Source: Alphaproteobacteria bacterium
GTDB taxonomy: Bacteria; Pseudomonadota; Alphaproteobacteria; UBA8366; JADFVY01
Assembly (NCBI GenBank): GCA_029881615.1
Contig: JAOUMF010000037.1
Location: forward strand, 1 to 9,748
DNA length: 9,748 nucleotides
Direction: 5' to 3'
In this document: positions 6,504-9,748 of the stretch, piece after piece
Position numbering within the stretch: the stretch's first letter is position 1
How the letters are laid out: the number at the start of each line of letters is the position of its first letter
Notes under the pieces: generated by a model
Database searches by the model: none
Told to the model about the DNA's origin: nothing
What the model saw: only the letters and a program-made list of their open reading frames with translations
Made by a program: the position numbers and the translations under genes

Positions 6504-9500
6504 CGACAATGTTCTCAGCTCACGGTTCGCCACGGCCAGCATCGCGATATCCGGGGTGGGGGCGGCGATGATTTCCGCCAGCAGCTGTTCAACGCGGTTC
6601 ACGGCCTCGGCGCGCATGCCGATCCAGCCCTTGACCGCATCCGCGCCGGTCCCGCCATTGGCCAGGGCCGCCGCGGTCAGGTCGTTCTGGTGGCCCCACA
6701 TATCGTCGATGATAGCCCCCAGCGCCAGCCGCTGCCAGTGGGTGTCGGCCGGCATGGCCCCGGCGGCGCGGCGCAGCCAATCCAGCTTGAAGCGGTCGCC
6801 GATCTGGAAATAGGCGGCGGCGGCGGCCTCTACCTTCTGGCCGGCGGCGGCCGCGATGCGCACGATATCGGGTGCCGAAGAAAGCGCTTTCAGCCGCCCT
6901 ATACGCGCCGCCAGATCCGCCGGAACGCCGCTCTGGGCATAGCGTTTGGCCCGTTCGGCGGTATCGCGGCGCTGTCCGGGCGCCAGGATATCGTCCAGCG
7001 TCGCCGATATCCGCTGAACGCCGTCATGGAATTCCGCGATCAGCGCAGTGATGTCGAGCGGATGAGCGCAATTGCGCAGGAACCATGGCGTGATGCGCCA
7101 CAAGGTCCGCACGGTCTGCAGCAGCATCCGGGTCTGCAAATCGGCCGGCGCCACATTGTCCAGCGACTCGATCTCGTCCCACAGGCCGCGCAGTTCGAAA
7201 ACCTCGCGCGAAATCGTATAGGCGCGCACGATGGCCGGCGCATCCATGCCGGTTGCCAACTGCATCTCGTTGATGAAGGCCGGGCCGGTGCGGTTGATGA
7301 TGGAATTGGTCAGGCCCGTGGCGACGATTTCACGGCTCAAACGGTGGCGCTTGATCGCATCGGGATATTTTTCGCGGATCGGCGCCGGGAAATAGCGCGC
7401 CAGGTCGTCACCCAGAATCGGGTCGTCCGGCAGGCTGGATTCCAGCAGCGCGTCATAGGTCACGATCTTGGCATAGGCCAACAGCACCGACAGCTCGGGC
7501 CGGGTCAGCGGTTGGCCCGCGGCGCGGCGTTCCGCCAGCGATTCGTCGTCGGGCAGAAATTCCAGCGCCCGGTCCAGGCGATCGGCGCGTTCCAGGGTAC
7601 GCATCAGGCGTTGCTGCTCGTCCATGCGGTCGACGCCCTGATGGTGGGTGATGGTCAGCGCCTGGGTCTGTTGATAATTATCGCGCAACACCAGATCGGC
7701 GAGCTCGTCCGTCATTTCCGCCAGCAATTTGTCGCGTTGTTTGCGGGAAATCTTGCCGCGCGCCATCAGGTCGCCCATCAGAATCTTGATATTCACCTCA
7801 TGGTCGGAGGTGTCGACGCCGGCGGAATTATCGATGGCGTCGGTATTCAGCCGGCCGCCCTTCAACGCATATTCGACGCGCGCATGCTGGGTCATGCCCA
7901 GATTGGCGCCCTCGCCGACCACCTTGCACCGCAGGGCCGGAACCTTGACGCGCAACGCATCGTTGGCGCGGTCGCCGGCATCCAGATGCGTTTCGCCGGA
8001 TGATATTACGTAAGTGCCGATTCCGCCGAACCACAACAAATCGACCCTTGCGCCCAGCATCGCGCGGATCAATTCCGCAGGGGTCAACCTGTCCGCCTTG
8101 ATATCGAACAGTTTTTTCGCCTCGGGTGTGATATCGACCGACTTGACGCGCCGTTCGATCACCGCCCCGCCCTTCGAAATCAGCCGGGCGTCGTAATCGG
8201 CCCAGCTGCTGCGCGGCAGGTCGAACAGCCGCTTGCGCTCGGCGAAGCTTTTCTTCACGTCCGGGTCGGGGTCGATAAAGATATGCATATGGTTGAAGGC
8301 ACCGACCAGGCGGATATGCGGGCTGAGCAGCATGCCGTTTCCGAACACGTCGCCGGCCATGTCGCCGACGCCAACCACGGTAAAGTCCCGGGTCTGTGTA
8401 TCGTGGCCCATCTCGCGAAAATGGCGCTTGACCGATTCCCAGGCGCCCCGCGCGGTGATGCCCATTTTCTTGTGGTCGTAGCCCGCCGACCCGCCGGAAG
8501 CGAAAGCGTCATCCAGCCAGAATCCGCGTTCCTGCGCGATGCCGTTGGCGATATCGGAAAATGTCGCGGTGCCCTTGTCCGCCGCCACCACCAGATAGGG
8601 ATCGGGCGCTTCCTTCCTGACCAGCCGGTCCGGTGTCACGATATCGTCGCCGACCCGGTTGTCGGTGATATCCAGCATGGCCGAGATGAAAGTCTTGTAA
8701 CAGGCAATGCCTTCAGCCTGCAGCGCCTCGCGGTCGCCGGGCGCCGGCGGTTGTTTCAGCACGAAGCCGCCTTTTGAACCGACCGGCACGATCACCGCGT
8801 TCTTGACCTGCTGTGCCTTGACCAGCCCCAGAATCTCGGTGCGGAAATCCTCGCGCCGGTCGGACCAGCGCAGCCCGCCGCGCGCCACCGGGCCGAAGCG
8901 CAGATGCACGCCTTCGAAGCGCGGGCTGTAGACAAAGATTTCTCGGTAGGGCCGCGGCGCGGGCAATTCATCCAGTGCGCCGGCATCGAATTTCACCGAA
9001 ATATAAGGCTTCGGTTCGCCATTTTCGTCGCGCTGGTAGAAGTTCGTCCTGACCGTGGCCTGAATGGCATTCAGGAAGCGGCGGATGATGCGGTCTTCAT
9101 CCAGACTCTCGACATTTTCCAGCAATGCGTTGATTTCGGACTCGAGGGCACCCCGCCGGGCATCCGCGCCATCGGCCCCATCGGGGTCGAAATCGACCTC
9201 GAACAGGGCCGCCAGCAGCCCCGCGATGGCCGGATTGTTGGCCAGCGTGTCTTCCATGTAGTCCTGGCTGAAGGGAATCGCGGCCTGGCGCAGATATTTG
9301 CAATAGGCGCGCAATACGGCCACCTGGCGCCAGCCCATCCGCGCCGTCACCACCAGCCGGTTGAATCCGTCATTTTCCATATCGCCGCGCCAGATGCGCG
9401 CGAAGCCTTCATGAAACGGATCGCGCACGGCGTCGAAATCGATCGCGCGGCCGTCGCGCGCGCTGAGTTCGAAATCATGAATCCAGACGGACCGGTCCGC

Positions 9501-9748
9501 GCCGGCCGGCGTAACCCCGTAGGAATCCTCGCCCAGCACCCGCAATCCCATATTTTCCAGCATCGGCAGCACATCGGACAGCGCCACCTGATGGCCCGGA
9601 TGATAGACCTTGAAGCGAAATACGTCTTCGCTGGCCTCTATGGGGTGATACAGGTTCATCTCCAGCGCGCCGCTTTCCAGCGCCCTGTCGATACAGCCGA
9701 TATCATAGACCGCCGCATGGGCCGAAAAGGCCTCCGCATAGGCCACCG
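6495..9748 (-). CDS. Large NAD-specific glutamate dehydrogenase, C-terminal two thirds (partial at right edge)
   Basis: This enzyme oxidatively deaminates L-glutamate to 2-oxoglutarate and ammonium with NAD+, and is generally catabolic. About 1084 codons are visible, entering in frame at the right edge. The large (about 180 kDa) family is roughly 1600 residues, so about 500 N-terminal residues, including the start, are missing. Seen in order are the regulatory ACT-like region, EIFVYSPRFEGVHLRFGPVA, GGLRWSDRREDFRTEILGL, and VPVGSKGGF with the predicted catalytic Lys (codon 8772-8774). Further along are the dinucleotide-binding VVGVGDMAGDVFGNG, HIRLVGAFNHMHIFIDPDPD, LLWFGGIGTYV, and KVVGEGANLGMTQHARVEYA. 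A long helical C-terminal domain with RPELSVLLAYAKI follows. All expected catalytic motifs are intact. Homologues are called GdhB, GdhZ or GDH2 in different species, so no symbol is given. Its end is convergent with the YbjQ-like gene. Confidence 0.96.
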   Translation of the reverse strand, partial: VAYAEAFSAHAAVYDIGCIDRALESGALEMNLYHPIEASEDVFRFKVYHPGHQVALSDVLPMLENMGLRVLGEDSYGVTPAGADRSVWIHDFELSARDGRAIDFDAVRDPFHEGFARIWRGDMENDGFNRLVVTARMGWRQVAVLRAYCKYLRQAAIPFSQDYMEDTLANNPAIAGLLAALFEVDFDPDGADGADARRGALESEINALLENVESLDEDRIIRRFLNAIQATVRTNFYQRDENGEPKPYISVKFDAGALDELPAPRPYREIFVYSPRFEGVHLRFGPVARGGLRWSDRREDFRTEILGLVKAQQVKNAVIVPVGSKGGFVLKQPPAPGDREALQAEGIACYKTFISAMLDITDNRVGDDIVTPDRLVRKEAPDPYLVVAADKGTATFSDIANGIAQERGFWLDDAFASGGSAGYDHKKMGITARGAWESVKRHFREMGHDTQTRDFTVVGVGDMAGDVFGNGMLLSPHIRLVGAFNHMHIFIDPDPDVKKSFAERKRLFDLPRSSWADYDARLISKGGAVIERRVKSVDITPEAKKLFDIKADRLTPAELIRAMLGARVDLLWFGGIGTYVISSGETHLDAGDRANDALRVKVPALRCKVVGEGANLGMTQHARVEYALKGGRLNTDAIDNSAGVDTSDHEVNIKILMGDLMARGKISRKQRDKLLAEMTDELADLVLRDNYQQTQALTITHHQGVDRMDEQQRLMRTLERADRLDRALEFLPDDESLAERRAAGQPLTRPELSVLLAYAKIVTYDALLESSLPDDPILGDDLARYFPAPIREKYPDAIKRHRLSREIVATGLTNSIINRTGPAFINEMQLATGMDAPAIVRAYTISREVFELRGLWDEIESLDNVAPADLQTRMLLQTVRTLWRITPWFLRNCAHPLDITALIAEFHDGVQRISATLDDILAPGQRRDTAERAKRYAQSGVPADLAARIGRLKALSSAPDIVRIAAAAGQKVEAAAAAYFQIGDRFKLDWLRRAAGAMPADTHWQRLALGAIIDDMWGHQNDLTAAALANGGTGADAVKGWIGMRAEAVNRVEQLLAEIIAAPTPDIAMLAVANRELRTLSGR

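Noticed and set aside
6811..6860. GCG-rich repetitive stretch in glutamate dehydrogenase
   Set aside because: It encodes short alanine runs in a helical C-terminal region. This is ordinary codon use in GC-rich DNA rather than a functional repeat.
6690..8003. Long plus-strand open frame (437 codons) opposite the glutamate dehydrogenase gene
   Set aside because: It lies within the antisense of conserved GDH coding sequence. The translation is Gln/Arg/His-rich with no recognisable motif.

Overview
The window is a GC-rich, densely coded chromosomal segment with strong G/C preference at third codon positions. The gene types suggest an alphaproteobacterium, probably Rhodospirillales or a related order. 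The main clues are an rpe - heparinase II/III-like - purH run and a very large NAD-dependent glutamate dehydrogenase. This placement is inferred from gene families and from remembered gene order, because no search could be run.

Layout, left to right. (1) Positions 1-397 (+) hold the 3' part of ribulose-phosphate 3-epimerase (rpe), cut by the window edge. (2) Positions 402-2048 (+) hold a heparinase II/III-family protein, 4 nt after rpe and probably cotranscribed with it. (3) A 92-nt gap with a candidate promoter leads into purH (2141-3694, +), which encodes the bifunctional enzyme for the last two steps of IMP synthesis. (4) Convergent to purH is a two-gene minus-strand operon. It consists of a UMF1-type major facilitator transporter (4808-6061) and an FAD-dependent geranylgeranyl-reductase-like oxidoreductase (3705-4811). 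The two genes overlap by the four bases TTGA, and the downstream gene has to start at TTG. (5) Divergent from that operon is a small UPF0145/YbjQ-type gene (6164-6484, +) with a near-perfect Shine-Dalgarno sequence. (6) Convergent to it is the C-terminal two thirds of a large NAD-specific glutamate dehydrogenase (6495-9748, -), which runs off the right edge.

The functions are mostly housekeeping: pentose phosphate/Calvin-type sugar interconversion, purine synthesis and glutamate catabolism. The less understood parts are the heparinase-like protein, the transporter/flavoreductase pair and the YbjQ-like protein. I see no tRNA, rRNA, CRISPR array, insertion sequence, integrase, phage gene, toxin-antitoxin pair or defence system. 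I found no convincing new biological system. The observations below are modest and concern gene starts, small regulatory-looking structures and proteins whose exact job is unknown. No stretch without a gene exceeds about 100 bases.
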